Source: Myxococcales bacterium
GTDB taxonomy: Bacteria; Myxococcota_A; Bradymonadia; UBA7976; UBA1532
NCBI GenBank assembly: GCA_020633555.1
Contig: JACKDL010000022.1
Location: 36,660-100,659 of the forward strand
Direction: 5' to 3'
Length of the DNA: 64,000 bases
The position numbers and the translations under genes were made by a program. Shown piece by piece: positions 16,745 to 26,060 of the stretch; the stretch's first letter is position 1, and every line of letters begins with the position of its first letter. Under the pieces are notes generated by a model. It was not told where the DNA came from and did not search any database. It was given only the letters and a program-made list of their open reading frames with translations.

Positions 16745-18520
16745 TCAGTGCCTCACTGCAGCGGCGGTCCGCGGCGTGGTGCGCTCGCCTGCCCGCAGGA
16801 AGCGCCCGTGCCCTTCGCGCCCGAAGCCCTCCACGAAGGCCCCGCCCTGGTAGACCACCGCGCCGCCGATGACCGTGGCGGTCACCGCGTGGTTGCGCTT
16901 CACCATGCGGTCCAGCCCGGGCACGCCGGGCATGGGCGCCTCGTGGTAGGCGTCGAGCTCGGCGTCCAGCCGCGCCGGATCCACCACCGCGATGTCGGCC
17001 CGGTCGCCCACCCGCAAGTGCCCCGCGTCCAGCCCGTACCAGGCGGCCTGCTCGCCGGTGACGCGCGCCACCGCTTTCCCCATGGACATCAACGGGTTGC
17101 CCTCGTCTTCGGCGCGCTTCGCGATGCGGAGCCAGTGCAGCGGGAAGTCGTAGAAGGCCATGTTGCGCAGGTGCGCGCCCGAGTCGGCGAAGCCCACCTG
17201 CACCGCCGGGTGCGCGGCCAGCCGGGCGAGCTGCGGCGCCCGGTGGTTGGCGATGGTGGTGCGCCAGCGCAGGGCCGGGCCGTGCTCGATGACCAGGTCC
17301 AGGAAGCCGTCGATGGGGTGCTGGCCCCGGGCGTCGGCCACCGCGCCGATGCTCCGCCCCACCAGCGCGGCGTCGGGGCAGGCCACGATCTGCGCGTCGT
17401 ACAGGTCGCGGTGCCACACCCGCGGGGCGAACTTGCGGGCGTAGTCCTTCTTGAAGCGGGCCCGGTACGCCGGGTCCCGGAACAGCTCGACCCGGGCCAG
17501 GTGGTCCTGCAGGTGCAAGGCGGCCTCGCCCGCCCCGAACTCCTCGAAGACCACCAGATCCACCCCATCGGCGTAGACCTCGAAGGGCATGGGCACCGAC
17601 TGCCAGCGCACGTTGGCCCCCAGGCCCCGGTTCACCAGACGCACGCCGTCGGTGACCGCCCGGGCCAGCGTGGGGTTGGCCTTCACGTCCGCCGCGGTGA
17701 TCAAGGCGGTCTTCAGGGGCTTGCGCACGCCGAACCCGGCGCTGGCGGCCAGGAACAGGAGCACGTTGACCTTGGTGGTGATGTTGGGCGCCGACTGCAG
17801 GATGGCGCCGCGATCCCGCAGGATCGCGTGGAAGCGGCGGTACTCGCCCCAGGTGGCGTAGGTGCTGGGCAGGCGCCGGCTGCGGAAGCGATCGCCGCCC
17901 ACCTTGTCCCAGGGGTTGGTCATGCTCGAGAAGCCCAGGAAGCCGGCGTCGAGCGCGGCGTGCAGGTGGCCCTCCATGACGGCCATCTGCTCAGCCGAGG
18001 GCCGCACCTTCCCGTCGGTGGCCGGGCCCAGGCCCATGGCCGCCACCCGCAGATCGGAGTGGCCCAGGTAGCAGGCCACGTTGGGCCCCAGGGGCATGGC
18101 GTCCAGGGCGGCGGCGTACCCGGCGGGGGTCTGCCAGGTCTGGTGGCGCCGCAGGGTGTCGAGCACGAAGCCGTGGGGCAGGGCCTCGACCCGGGCGAAC
18201 ACATCCGCTGTGTCCTCGGGCGGGCTGAGCACCGTGCCCAGCGAGCACGAGCCCATGAGCACCGTGGTCACCCCGTGGCGCACCGACTCGCGCAGCCCCG
18301 GGGCGGCGAGCACCTCGGCGTCGTAGTGGGTGTGGTTGTCGAAGAAGCCCGGCGTCACCCACTGCCCGGTGGCGTCGAAGACCTGCGCGTCCGGCCGCGC
18401 CGGCAGATCGCGCCCGACGGCCACCACCTTGCCCTGGGCCACCGCCACATCGGCCCGCGCCGGATCGGCGCCGGTGCCGTCGAACACGAGCCCGCCACGG
18501 ATGAGCAGCTCGGCGTCCAT
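16745..18520 (-). CDS. N-acyl-D-amino-acid deacylase / D-aminoacylase-type amidohydrolase
   Basis: The protein is 591 residues from the ATG at 18520, preceded by GGAGGGG. It belongs to the amidohydrolase superfamily: the metal-binding HxH is in TPGFFDNHTHYDAEVL (His63, His65), the family Cys lies in LMGSCSLG near residue 93, and the late catalytic Asp is in VGFADSGAHLRN. Flanking beta-sandwich segments (LLIRGGLVFDGTG at the start, LRVGDRADIAVVDPARL near the end) are typical of this class. Members release amino acids from N-acyl-D-amino acids or act on related amides in the cytoplasm; exact substrate unknown. It converges on the sigma-ankyrin gene with only three bases between the two stops. 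Confidence 0.85.
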   Translation of the reverse strand: MDAELLIRGGLVFDGTGADPARADVAVAQGKVVAVGRDLPARPDAQVFDATGQWVTPGFFDNHTHYDAEVLAAPGLRESVRHGVTTVLMGSCSLGTVLSPPEDTADVFARVEALPHGFVLDTLRRHQTWQTPAGYAAALDAMPLGPNVACYLGHSDLRVAAMGLGPATDGKVRPSAEQMAVMEGHLHAALDAGFLGFSSMTNPWDKVGGDRFRSRRLPSTYATWGEYRRFHAILRDRGAILQSAPNITTKVNVLLFLAASAGFGVRKPLKTALITAADVKANPTLARAVTDGVRLVNRGLGANVRWQSVPMPFEVYADGVDLVVFEEFGAGEAALHLQDHLARVELFRDPAYRARFKKDYARKFAPRVWHRDLYDAQIVACPDAALVGRSIGAVADARGQHPIDGFLDLVIEHGPALRWRTTIANHRAPQLARLAAHPAVQVGFADSGAHLRNMAFYDFPLHWLRIAKRAEDEGNPLMSMGKAVARVTGEQAAWYGLDAGHLRVGDRADIAVVDPARLDAELDAYHEAPMPGVPGLDRMVKRNHAVTATVIGGAVVYQGGAFVEGFGREGHGRFLRAGERTTPRTAAAVRH

Positions 18521-18602
18521 GCGCCCCTCCCCCTGAATCAACCGATGGGTTCATTGGAGCGCAGGGACGCGCCGCGGGCAACGGGCGGCCGTCGGGGCCC
18601 CT

Positions 18603-19214
18603 TCAGCGAGCGCTGGCCCGCAGCGCCGTCAGCCGGCGCACCAGCTCGGCGCGCACGGCGGCGCTGCCGTCCCAGCGCACGGCGTTGGGGTGCTGGAAGT
18701 CGGCGTTCCAGGGGTGGGCGGGCAGGATCGCCAGGCCCCGGGGCCGCCACTTCAGCCAGCTCTCGACGTAGGGCGGGTAGTCGTCGAACAGCACCTTGCC
18801 GTAGACCAGCCCCTTGCCCTCGCGGGCGCCGGTGATGTGCACCTCGGCGTCGGGGATGTGCCGCTGGCACCACTCCACCTTCTCCATCCAGGCCCGCGCC
18901 TTGCTCCACGGGCCTTTGGTCAGCACGTGCAGGTCGAAGCCCAGCTCGCGGAACAGGGCCACCACCTCGAAGTTGGCGGTGATGGGCGCCAGCTCGCGCC
19001 ACCAGCCGGGCTGGCGCATGACCACCTGCATGCGGGCGTGCCAGTGCGGGCCGACCTGCTCCAGGTCGTGCAGGCTGTCGGCACCGTCCAGGGTGGCCAG
19101 CTCGCCGGGGGCGCACAGGGGGCGCAGATCCCGCCGCAGCGCGGCGTCGTAGTCGGCCAGCGTGCCGTCCAGGTCGATGAGGGCGATGGGATCCGAGGCG
19201 GGGGCGCGGGGCAT
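18603..19214 (-). CDS. 5'(3')-deoxyribonucleotidase-like HAD phosphatase
   Basis: The protein is 203 residues. The HAD nucleophile motif is IALIDLDGTLADYD (Asp14/Asp16), followed by motif II in DLHVLTKGPWSK (Thr) and motif IV in GKVLFDDYPPYVESW. This matches the NT5C family, which dephosphorylates deoxynucleoside monophosphates; the cap region contains several Trp residues. In bacteria members are often of unknown substrate. It is divergent from the Cys-repeat lipoprotein gene and 82 bases upstream of the D-aminoacylase-like gene on the same strand. Confidence 0.8.
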   Translation of the reverse strand: MPRAPASDPIALIDLDGTLADYDAALRRDLRPLCAPGELATLDGADSLHDLEQVGPHWHARMQVVMRQPGWWRELAPITANFEVVALFRELGFDLHVLTKGPWSKARAWMEKVEWCQRHIPDAEVHITGAREGKGLVYGKVLFDDYPPYVESWLKWRPRGLAILPAHPWNADFQHPNAVRWDGSAAVRAELVRRLTALRASAR

Positions 19215-19252
19215 GGCGGTTCACCGGGTGGCTGCGTCGCCCTGAGCTTACG

Positions 19253-19279
19253 CGCGGGTTCACCGCAAGGTCACCCGCG
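19253..19279. promoter_or_regulatory. 7-bp inverted repeat in a divergent intergenic region
   Basis: CGCGGGT and ACCCGCG flank a 13-base spacer between the divergent nucleotidase and Cys-repeat lipoprotein genes. It could be an operator or a leader hairpin. I did not find a convincing -35/-10 pair. Confidence 0.3.
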
Positions 19280-19344
19280 GGCCGTTTCTTCCACCTCGCC
19301 TCGTCGCTAAGGTGCGCGCCGTTCGTTCGACCGGGGAGGTACCC

Positions 19345-22300
19345 ATGCGACGTTCACTCTTGGCCCTGGGCCTGCTGGCCGGCCTGGGCTGCAGCACCGC
19401 GCAGGACGACGGGGGGCCCGCGGCCCAGGATCGCGGCGTGCAGTGCACGGACCCCTGCCCCATCGGGTTCCGCTGGTGCGGCCCCGAAGGCCAGGTGCAG
19501 GTCTGCGCCGATCTGGACGGCGACGGCTGCCCCGAGTGGGGCGGTGACATCGCCTGCCCCGCCGGCTCCATGTGCGCCGAGGGCGAGTGCGTGGCGACGT
19601 GCCAGGACCAGTGCGCGGCCGGCGAGGCCGTGTGCGGCGGCGGCGGCCGGCGGATCTGCGAGGACGTGAACGGCGACGGCTGCCGCGAGCTGGGCCCGGC
19701 CCAGGCCTGCCCCGCCGGCGAGCGCTGCGACAACGGGGCGTGCGTGCCCGAGGGCCGCGCCTGCGCCGACGCCTGCGCCACCGACGGCCAGCGGGAGTGC
19801 ACCCCCGACGGCGGCTACCGGCGCTGCGGGCAGTTCGACGAGGACGAGTGCCTGGACTGGTCGCCCACCACCGCCTGCGGCGTGGGCGAGATGTGCCAGG
19901 GCGCCGGCGAGTGCGTGCCCGACTGCGCCGACGCCTGCGCGGCGGGCGAGGTGCGCTGCGAGGGCGACGGCTTCGCCACCTGCGGCAACTTCGACCAGGA
20001 TCGCTGCCTGGAGTTCGGCGCGGTGATCGCCTGCCGCGCCGACGAGCGCTGCGACGACGGCGCCTGCGTGCCCGTGGCCAGCGAGTGCACCGACGCCTGC
20101 GACACCGACGGCGCCCTGGAGTGCGACGCCGACGGCACCGGCTTCCGGCGCTGCGGCCAGTACGACGCCGATCCCTGCCGCGAGCTGTCGGAGCGGGTGC
20201 CCTGCGCGGGCTTCGAGCGCTGCGAAGCGGGCGCCTGCGTGCCCGTGTGCGAGGACGCCTGCGAGGCGGGCGCCACCCGCTGCGGGCCCAACGGGGTGGA
20301 GCTGTGCGGCAACTTCGACGCGGATCCCTGCCTGGAGTTCTCGCCGGGCATGGCCTGCCCCATGGGCGAGCGCTGCGACAACGGCGCCTGCGTGGCCGTC
20401 GAGCAGCCCTGCGAGGATGCCTGCGAGGCCGGCGCGCTGCGCTGCAGCGGCGACGGCGTGCAGATCTGCGCCGATCAGGACGAAGACCCCTGCACCGAGT
20501 GGAGCGCCGCGGTGCCCTGCGGCGCCGGCGAGCGCTGCGAGGGCGAGGGCGCCTGCGTGCCCGACTGCATGGACGAGTGCATGCCCGGCGCCGTGCGCTG
20601 CGAGGCCGGCGGCACGGTGAGCTGCGCCGATCACGACGGTGACGGCTGCCTGGAGTTCGGCGACAACGCCCCCTGCCCCGACGGCCAGAGCTGCTCGAAC
20701 GGGGCCTGCCGGGTGGACTGCGTGGACGACTGCCAGATGGGCGCCACCGACTGCGTGCCCGAAGGCCTGCGCCGCTGCGGGCAGTTCGACGCCGACGCCT
20801 GCCTGGACTGGTCGGGCCCCACCCCCTGCGGACCGGCCCAGGCCTGCCAGGCGGGCGCCTGCGTGGCGGTGTGCGACGACGAGTGTGTTGAGGGCCAGCG
20901 CCGCTGCCTGGGCGAGGGCTTCGAGGTGTGCGGCGACTTCGACGCCGATCCCTGCCTGGAGTTTGGCGGCGGGGCGGCCTGTGGCGCCGCCGAGGCGTGC
21001 ATGGACGGCGCCTGCCAGATCCAGTGCGACGACGAGTGCGCCCCGAACGACACCGAGTGCGTGGACGCCGGCAACCGACGGAGCTGCGGGAACTTCGACG
21101 CCGATCCCTGCCTGGAGTTCGGCGGCGCCGAGGCCTGCGCGGCCAACGAGACCTGCCAGGGCGACGCCTGCGTGGCCCGGCCGGCCCCCCAGGGCGTGGT
21201 GATCAACGAACTGCTGTACGACGCAGACGGCGGCGATCAGCCCAGCGTGTTCACCGAGCTGTGGGGCCCGCCCGGCACCGATCTGACGGGCATGGCCCTG
21301 GTGGGCGTGAACGGCGCCAACGGCAGCGCCTACGCCCGGGTGGATCTGGTGGGGGCCATCCCCGCCGACGGCTACTTCGTGGTGGCCCACACCAACGCCA
21401 GCCCCGAGCTGGCCGCCGTGGCCGATCAGCGCCACGCCAGCGCCGACTTCCAGAACGGCCCCGACAACCTGCAGCTCCGCTTTGGCGATCAGGTGCTGGA
21501 CGCCGTGGGCTACGGCGTGTTTGGCCCCGGCGAGACCTTCGCCGGCGAAGGCGAGCCCGTAGCCGAGCCGGCCGTGGGCATGGCCCTGACCCGCAACGCC
21601 GATCACCGCGACACCGACGACAACGCGGTGGACTTCGCCGAGGCCGCGCCCTCGCCCGGGGCGGGCCTGGCCTGCGCCGACGCCTGCGATCTGGACGCGG
21701 TGCAGTGTAGCGGGGCCGTGGCCGAGCGCTGCGTGCGCGGGGCCGCCGGCTGCACCGAGTGGGCCACCGCCGCCGACTGCGCGGCCGACGGAGGCGCCTG
21801 CGTGGACGGCGCCTGCCAGGGCATGGCCTGCCTGACCCCCGGCACCCTGGGCGCCTGGACCCCGCTGCCCGGCCTGTTCGCCAACCACACCTGCCTGGAC
21901 GCCCTGCCCCGCGCGGGCGGCGGCTGGGCCATCGCGGCGGGCAACCCGGGCGAGGGCGTGACCTTCGGGCTGGTGGACGGCGCCGGCGCGTTCACGGCCG
22001 GGCCCCACACCCTGGGCACCACCAACTACCCGCCCTGGGGCAACAGCGCCTCGTCGGTGTACTACCCCAGCCTGACCCAGCGCGGCGGCCAGTACGCGGT
22101 CACCTGGTCCATCTTCAGCGACCAGGGCAACCGCGACATCGCGTTCCGCCGGGTGACCGAGGCGGGCCAGCCGGTGCCGCGCAACAACCCGGTGATCAGC
22201 ACCCGCAAGGGCTTCTCGCCGCAGGTGCGCCCCACGGCCACGGGCTTCCGGGTGCTGTACAACGCCTACCGGCAGCTCCAGCGCATCGAGCTGGACGACC

Positions 22301-22941
22301 TGGGCGCTGTGCAGGGGGCTCAGCAGGCGGTGGGTGCGGCCCACGGCGACACCCGCGAGGAGACCTTCCTGGCCTGGCTGGACGGGCCGGGCGGGCTGGT
22401 GGCCTACGCGGTGAACACCGTGGACTTCCAGAACCCGCGCTTCTTCGTGCAGCCGCTGACCGACGGCACCGACGCCGACGGCGCCCGCATCGATCTGGGC
22501 CCGGCCATGGTCAGCTCGGGCCACCCCAACGCCTTCCTGTTCCGGCTGGGCGCCGACCGCTTCGGCGTGTTCTGGCGCAGCCGCCTGGCCGACGCCGTGG
22601 GCACCGAGGCGCTGAACTACGCGATCATCAACCGCCGCGGTGTCATCGAGCGGCAGGTGCAGATCAACGAGCTGGACCGCCCCGACGTGTACAAGCCCGA
22701 GATCCGGCCCCTGAGCATCGGGTTCGACGGCGAGCGCTTCGCCATCTACCACGAGCGCTGGTTCGATCAGCTCGAGGCCAACCACTTCGTCATCCAGTGG
22801 ATGAGCGCCGAGGGCGTGCCCCTGGGCCGGGCCGATCTGGCCCAGGCCGGCAAGGCCCGCCTGTTCCTGCACCCCGACACGGGCTGGCACCTGATCAAGT
22901 CGGGCGAGCCCATCGCCATCGCGCCGCTGGGCTGCGAGTAG
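19345..22941 (+). CDS. large Cys-repeat surface lipoprotein with lamin-tail domain
   Basis: The protein is 1198 residues from the ATG at 19345 (GGGGAGG upstream). The lipobox is LAGLGC (Cys16). Residues about 34-610 hold eleven tandem Cys-rich units of about 50 residues, each with C-x-D-x-C, a middle RRCGQFDxDxCLxW-like segment with acidic residues, and an ending of the type ERCDNGACVP. Residues about 617-770 form a lamin-tail domain (VVINELLYDADGGD, VDLVGAIPADGYFVVAH, DNLQLRFGDQVLDAVGYG), found in secreted proteins that bind surfaces or nucleic acid. A twelfth Cys unit follows, and then about 370 residues that look like a beta-propeller (repeated YAVTWS, FLAWLDG, FGVFWR strands). Expected at the cell surface; binding partner unknown. 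Confidence 0.85.
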   Translation: MRRSLLALGLLAGLGCSTAQDDGGPAAQDRGVQCTDPCPIGFRWCGPEGQVQVCADLDGDGCPEWGGDIACPAGSMCAEGECVATCQDQCAAGEAVCGGGGRRICEDVNGDGCRELGPAQACPAGERCDNGACVPEGRACADACATDGQRECTPDGGYRRCGQFDEDECLDWSPTTACGVGEMCQGAGECVPDCADACAAGEVRCEGDGFATCGNFDQDRCLEFGAVIACRADERCDDGACVPVASECTDACDTDGALECDADGTGFRRCGQYDADPCRELSERVPCAGFERCEAGACVPVCEDACEAGATRCGPNGVELCGNFDADPCLEFSPGMACPMGERCDNGACVAVEQPCEDACEAGALRCSGDGVQICADQDEDPCTEWSAAVPCGAGERCEGEGACVPDCMDECMPGAVRCEAGGTVSCADHDGDGCLEFGDNAPCPDGQSCSNGACRVDCVDDCQMGATDCVPEGLRRCGQFDADACLDWSGPTPCGPAQACQAGACVAVCDDECVEGQRRCLGEGFEVCGDFDADPCLEFGGGAACGAAEACMDGACQIQCDDECAPNDTECVDAGNRRSCGNFDADPCLEFGGAEACAANETCQGDACVARPAPQGVVINELLYDADGGDQPSVFTELWGPPGTDLTGMALVGVNGANGSAYARVDLVGAIPADGYFVVAHTNASPELAAVADQRHASADFQNGPDNLQLRFGDQVLDAVGYGVFGPGETFAGEGEPVAEPAVGMALTRNADHRDTDDNAVDFAEAAPSPGAGLACADACDLDAVQCSGAVAERCVRGAAGCTEWATAADCAADGGACVDGACQGMACLTPGTLGAWTPLPGLFANHTCLDALPRAGGGWAIAAGNPGEGVTFGLVDGAGAFTAGPHTLGTTNYPPWGNSASSVYYPSLTQRGGQYAVTWSIFSDQGNRDIAFRRVTEAGQPVPRNNPVISTRKGFSPQVRPTATGFRVLYNAYRQLQRIELDDLGAVQGAQQAVGAAHGDTREETFLAWLDGPGGLVAYAVNTVDFQNPRFFVQPLTDGTDADGARIDLGPAMVSSGHPNAFLFRLGADRFGVFWRSRLADAVGTEALNYAIINRRGVIERQVQINELDRPDVYKPEIRPLSIGFDGERFAIYHERWFDQLEANHFVIQWMSAEGVPLGRADLAQAGKARLFLHPDTGWHLIKSGEPIAIAPLGCE
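19444..21180 (+). repeat. eleven tandem Cys-rich repeats within the lipoprotein gene
   Basis: Coding repeats of roughly 150-160 bases. The DNA copies share codons such as the run for FDADPCLEF, which occurs nearly unchanged several times, and this suggests recent duplication or gene conversion within the gene. Confidence 0.8.
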
Positions 22942-22954
22942 AGCGCCCGCGGGT

Positions 22955-22971
22955 GCCGCCCAGGGGGCGGC
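22955..22971 (+). terminator. hairpin after the Cys-repeat lipoprotein gene
   Basis: GCCGCC and GGCGGC flank a 5-base loop starting 14 bases after the stop, followed by a C/T-rich stretch. It is a plausible but not classical terminator. Confidence 0.4.
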
Positions 22972-23010
22972 CTCGCCCTTCCCAGCCGGTCGGTGGGACG
23001 TGCCTTGACG

Positions 23011-23050
23011 GGCCCTTGCGAGGCTGCCACAGATGAGCGACGCAAGGGCC
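23011..23050 (+). promoter_or_regulatory. 10-bp perfect inverted repeat upstream of a secreted-protein gene
   Basis: GGCCCTTGCG (23011-23020) and CGCAAGGGCC (23041-23050) flank a 20-base spacer. The second arm ends 19 bases before the ATG at 23070. TTGACG at 23005-23010, directly before the first arm, resembles a -35 element, though no good -10 follows. It could be an operator or an RNA hairpin in the leader. Confidence 0.4.
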
Positions 23051-23069
23051 ACACCACACTGAGGTACCC

Positions 23070-23702
23070 ATGATTCGCCCGTCGCTGCTGATCGCCGGCG
23101 TCGTCCTGGCGGCGTCCGCTTCCCCCGCCCTGGCCGAGCCCAACGGCTGGACCTTCGCCTGCCGCAAGGGGGCCCTGAGCGCTCTGTCGCAGTGGCGCCA
23201 CGGGAAGGCCCCGGCCATCGTCAACGGCCGGGCCGTCGAGGGGCGCGTCTGCCTGGATGTGCAGGCCGCGCCCAAGCTCCCCACCACGCCGTGCACGGCC
23301 GGCGCCACGCTGATCCGGTCGCCCATGTTCCACGACGCCCAGATGTTCCGGCACCTGGTCGGCAAGCAGTTCCTCAAGGACGTGCGGGGTGATCTGGCGT
23401 GCGCGCGGGTGTTCCAGCCGGTCCGCCTGGAGTGCGAGGCGGGCCTGCGCCTCATGCCACTGGGCTCGCTGAGCGCCGGGCAGCAGCGCAAGCTGCGCGG
23501 CCTCGCCCTCAACGGCGCGATCTGCGCCGAGGGGCGCAAGCCGACGGGGACCACCGGGGCGGTGTGCCCGTCGGGGTTCCGCTGGGAGGAGGCGTCCTTC
23601 TGGATGCGCGGCACCGATCAGACCGTCGAGAAGGGCGGCAAGGCGTTCACCTGCGTCAAGGTGGCCGCGCCCAAGCTGCCGGCGGCGCGCGAAGAGGGCT
23701 GA
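23070..23702 (+). CDS. secreted Cys-containing protein of unknown function
   Basis: The protein is 210 residues with a Sec signal peptide cleaved after SPALA (residue 23). The mature part has about nine Cys residues, a repeated pattern of small Cys loops (FACRKG, RVCLDVQAAPKLP, ALNGAICAEGRKP, AVCPSGFRW) and ends with TCVKVAAPKLP. The motif CxxVxAAPKLP occurs twice, so the protein may be an internal duplication of a unit about 100 residues long. Unrecognised; probably periplasmic or exported. Its leader shares the exact string GAGGTACCCATG with the gene at 19345. Confidence 0.75.
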   Translation: MIRPSLLIAGVVLAASASPALAEPNGWTFACRKGALSALSQWRHGKAPAIVNGRAVEGRVCLDVQAAPKLPTTPCTAGATLIRSPMFHDAQMFRHLVGKQFLKDVRGDLACARVFQPVRLECEAGLRLMPLGSLSAGQQRKLRGLALNGAICAEGRKPTGTTGAVCPSGFRWEEASFWMRGTDQTVEKGGKAFTCVKVAAPKLPAAREEG

Positions 23703-23708
23703 GCCTGC

Positions 23709-23730
23709 CGGGGCCCACCCGGGTGCCCCG
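23709..23730. terminator. inverted repeat between convergent genes, possible two-way terminator
   Basis: CGGGGC and GCCCCG flank a short GC-rich centre that can extend the stem with a bulge. It lies exactly in the 29-base gap between the converging secreted-protein and GNAT genes. Confidence 0.35.
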
Positions 23731-23731
23731 C

Positions 23732-24223
23732 TCAGAGCTTGCGGTAGGCCTCGATGAGCAGCGGGGCGAAGCCCATCTTCTGCCAGAAGCCGTGGGCCAG
23801 GCGGTTCTCGGGCGACCAGGTCACCTGCACGTCGCTCAGGCCCCGCAGGCGGAAGCGCCGCAGGGCCGCCTGCACCAGCGCCTCGCCCACGCCCTGGCGG
23901 CGGTGGTCGGGGTGCACGGCCACGTCGAAGATCATCCCCACCTCGCGCACGGCGTAGACCTTGCTCCGCTGGCCCAGGCCGCCCAGCAGGTAGCCCTTGA
24001 TGCCCTGCTCGTCGGGGGTGGGCGCCACCAGCACCACGCCCTTCGAGGCGTCGATCTGCCGGCGGACGTGCTCGCGGTACACCCGCTGGGCGTCGGGCAC
24101 CGTCTCGTACATGCGCCCATCGATGGGCCCGTGCACGGCCATCAGGGTCCACCAGCAGGCCACGATGGCGTCGGCGTCCGCGGGGTTGGCAGGCACCACC
24201 GGGTGATAGGGCGGGGCGCTCAC
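23732..24223 (-). CDS. GNAT-family N-acetyltransferase
   Basis: The protein is 163 residues from a GTG at 24223, which overlaps the stop of the upstream Cys-rich lipoprotein gene by GTGA. The acetyl-CoA-binding motif A is clear: VHPDHRRQGVGEALVQ (RxxGxG/A near residue 112). It is followed by VTWSPENRLAHGFWQKMGFAP, the usual N-x-x-A-xx-F-YxxxGF end of the fold. The substrate is unknown. Coupling to a surface lipoprotein gene is unusual for a cytoplasmic acetyltransferase; the pairing may be only for expression. Confidence 0.85.
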   Translation of the reverse strand: MSAPPYHPVVPANPADADAIVACWWTLMAVHGPIDGRMYETVPDAQRVYREHVRRQIDASKGVVLVAPTPDEQGIKGYLLGGLGQRSKVYAVREVGMIFDVAVHPDHRRQGVGEALVQAALRRFRLRGLSDVQVTWSPENRLAHGFWQKMGFAPLLIEAYRKL

Positions 24224-25989
24224 GGCGCGGGCACACAGCGGCGGCAGGCGCCGTCGCAGGCCAGGCCCGGGCCGCAGCGGTCCCGACAGACGCCGTCCCC
24301 GTCGGGGGTGCAGCGTTGCGGCACGCACTGTTGGCAGGCCGCGTCGCAGGCGGCCCCCACCGGGCACTCGTCCTGGCAGACGCCGGCGTCGTCGACGGTG
24401 CACCGGGCCGGCGCGGGCTCGCAGGCCTGGCAGGCGGCGTCGCACTGCTGGCCGGCGGGGCAGTCGTCGTGGCACAGGCCATAGGCCGCCCAGCAGGCGC
24501 GCGGCTCACAGCCCCGGCAATCGGCGTCGCAGCGCTGATCGGCGGGGCAGCGATCGACGCAGCGGCCGTCCTCGCTGACGCAGCCCGGCTCGACCGCCGG
24601 CAGGCAATGGGTGCAGGTACCGTCGCAGGCGCTGCCAGGGGGGCAGACGTCGATGCACAGGTCGCTCTGGCGGCGGCAGACCGGTTGCGCCGGGATGCAG
24701 CTCCGGCAGTCGCGATCGCACTGGGTGCCCTGCGGGCACTGGTCCACGCACAGCTCGCCGCGGCTCTCGCAGCGCTGCACCTCGCAGCCCACGCAGCGCG
24801 GATCGCACACCTGACCGGGTGGACACAGATCCTCGCAGACGGGGGCGGCGAAGCCGGGGTTGACCAGCGGCGTGCAGACGGGGGCCTCGGGCACGCAGGC
24901 GGCGCAGCGGGCGTTGCAGACCTGGCCGGCCGGACAGCGATCGCGGCAGACGCCGTCGTCCAGGTCGCAGGGGGTGGCTTCGCAGCGGGTGCACGCCTGG
25001 TTGCAGCGCCGACCGGGGCCGCACTGGTCCCGGCACTGGCCGGCGTCTGGGGCGCACTCCCGCTCGCACCGTCGGCAGGCGTCGTCGCAGGCGAAGCCGT
25101 CGGGGCACTCGTCCACGCACTGCCCGTCGTCGGGGGTGCGCCGGCAGGCCAGCTCGCGACGATCCACGCAGGCCCCGCAGCCGTCGTCGCAGACGAAGCC
25201 CTCGGGGCAGGTGTCCACACATTGGCCCTGGGCGTCACGGGCGCAGCCCCCGGGCAGGGCCACGCAGCGATCGCAGTCGGGGCTGCACTCGGTGCCCGCG
25301 GGGCAGGTGTCGACGCAGCGGTCCCGGCCCGCGGCCTGGCAGCCCTCGTGGAAGGTGGGCAGGCAGCCGTTGCAGCCCGGATCGCAGCGCGAGCCGGCCG
25401 GGCAGGTGTCCACGCAGCGATCACCGTCGCGGGTGCACTGCCCGGGCTCGCAGCGGCTGCAGTCTTCGGCACACTGCATGCCGATGGGGCAGTAGTCGAA
25501 GCAGCCGGGGCCGTCCAGGCTGCGCCAGCAGCCGGTGCCCGGGGGCGGCACACAGCCCTGGCAGGTGGGATCGCACACCAGCGGGGCCTCGCAGCCGTCG
25601 ATGCATACGCCGTCGGGCTCGAAGCGGCGGCAGGCCCAGCCCGGCGTGGGCACGCAGGCCCGGCAGTCGGCGTCGCACTGCTGGCCCACGGGGCAGGCGC
25701 CCACACAGGCCTGGCCCTCGACACGGCAGGGCTGCGCCGGCCCCTGATCGGGATCGGCCGGGCCGCCGTCCCTGTCGCCCCCGGCGTCGGGGATCACCGC
25801 GCCGTCGGTGCCGCCCGCGCCCCGATCCACCCGCGCGTCCCCGAGAGGGAGCGCGTCGGGCACGGCCCCCTGATCGCGGGTGGTGGCCTGGTCGGGGCGG
25901 ACCACGGGCGGCCCGGTCTGGTCGCACCCCACCGCGACCAGCGCCGCAAGGCACAGCCCGAAGAGCGCCACATGCTCGCGTTGCCGCAT
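24220..25989 (-). CDS. Cys-rich repeat lipoprotein (CP-G-CD-C type)
   Basis: The protein is 589 residues from the ATG at 25989, with GGGAGAG upstream. The lipobox is LVAVGC (Cys22). After an Asp-rich linker (residues 25-95), the rest is about fourteen short Cys units of roughly 35 residues, of the pattern C-VDTCPAGxxCDxxCxxCxP (for example CVDTCPAGTECSPDC). The spacing is strict, and most units keep six Cys, so many disulfides are likely and the protein should be a rigid surface stalk. A TATATG sequence about 30 bases before the start is conspicuous in this GC-rich DNA and may be a -10 element. Family not recognised. Confidence 0.8.
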   Translation of the reverse strand: MRQREHVALFGLCLAALVAVGCDQTGPPVVRPDQATTRDQGAVPDALPLGDARVDRGAGGTDGAVIPDAGGDRDGGPADPDQGPAQPCRVEGQACVGACPVGQQCDADCRACVPTPGWACRRFEPDGVCIDGCEAPLVCDPTCQGCVPPPGTGCWRSLDGPGCFDYCPIGMQCAEDCSRCEPGQCTRDGDRCVDTCPAGSRCDPGCNGCLPTFHEGCQAAGRDRCVDTCPAGTECSPDCDRCVALPGGCARDAQGQCVDTCPEGFVCDDGCGACVDRRELACRRTPDDGQCVDECPDGFACDDACRRCERECAPDAGQCRDQCGPGRRCNQACTRCEATPCDLDDGVCRDRCPAGQVCNARCAACVPEAPVCTPLVNPGFAAPVCEDLCPPGQVCDPRCVGCEVQRCESRGELCVDQCPQGTQCDRDCRSCIPAQPVCRRQSDLCIDVCPPGSACDGTCTHCLPAVEPGCVSEDGRCVDRCPADQRCDADCRGCEPRACWAAYGLCHDDCPAGQQCDAACQACEPAPARCTVDDAGVCQDECPVGAACDAACQQCVPQRCTPDGDGVCRDRCGPGLACDGACRRCVPAP

Positions 25990-26060
25990 GATCTCTCCCG
26001 CACGCACGGGCTCCATATACGCGCCCGCCTCACCCCGGCGCCACCGCTCCCGGTCCAGAC

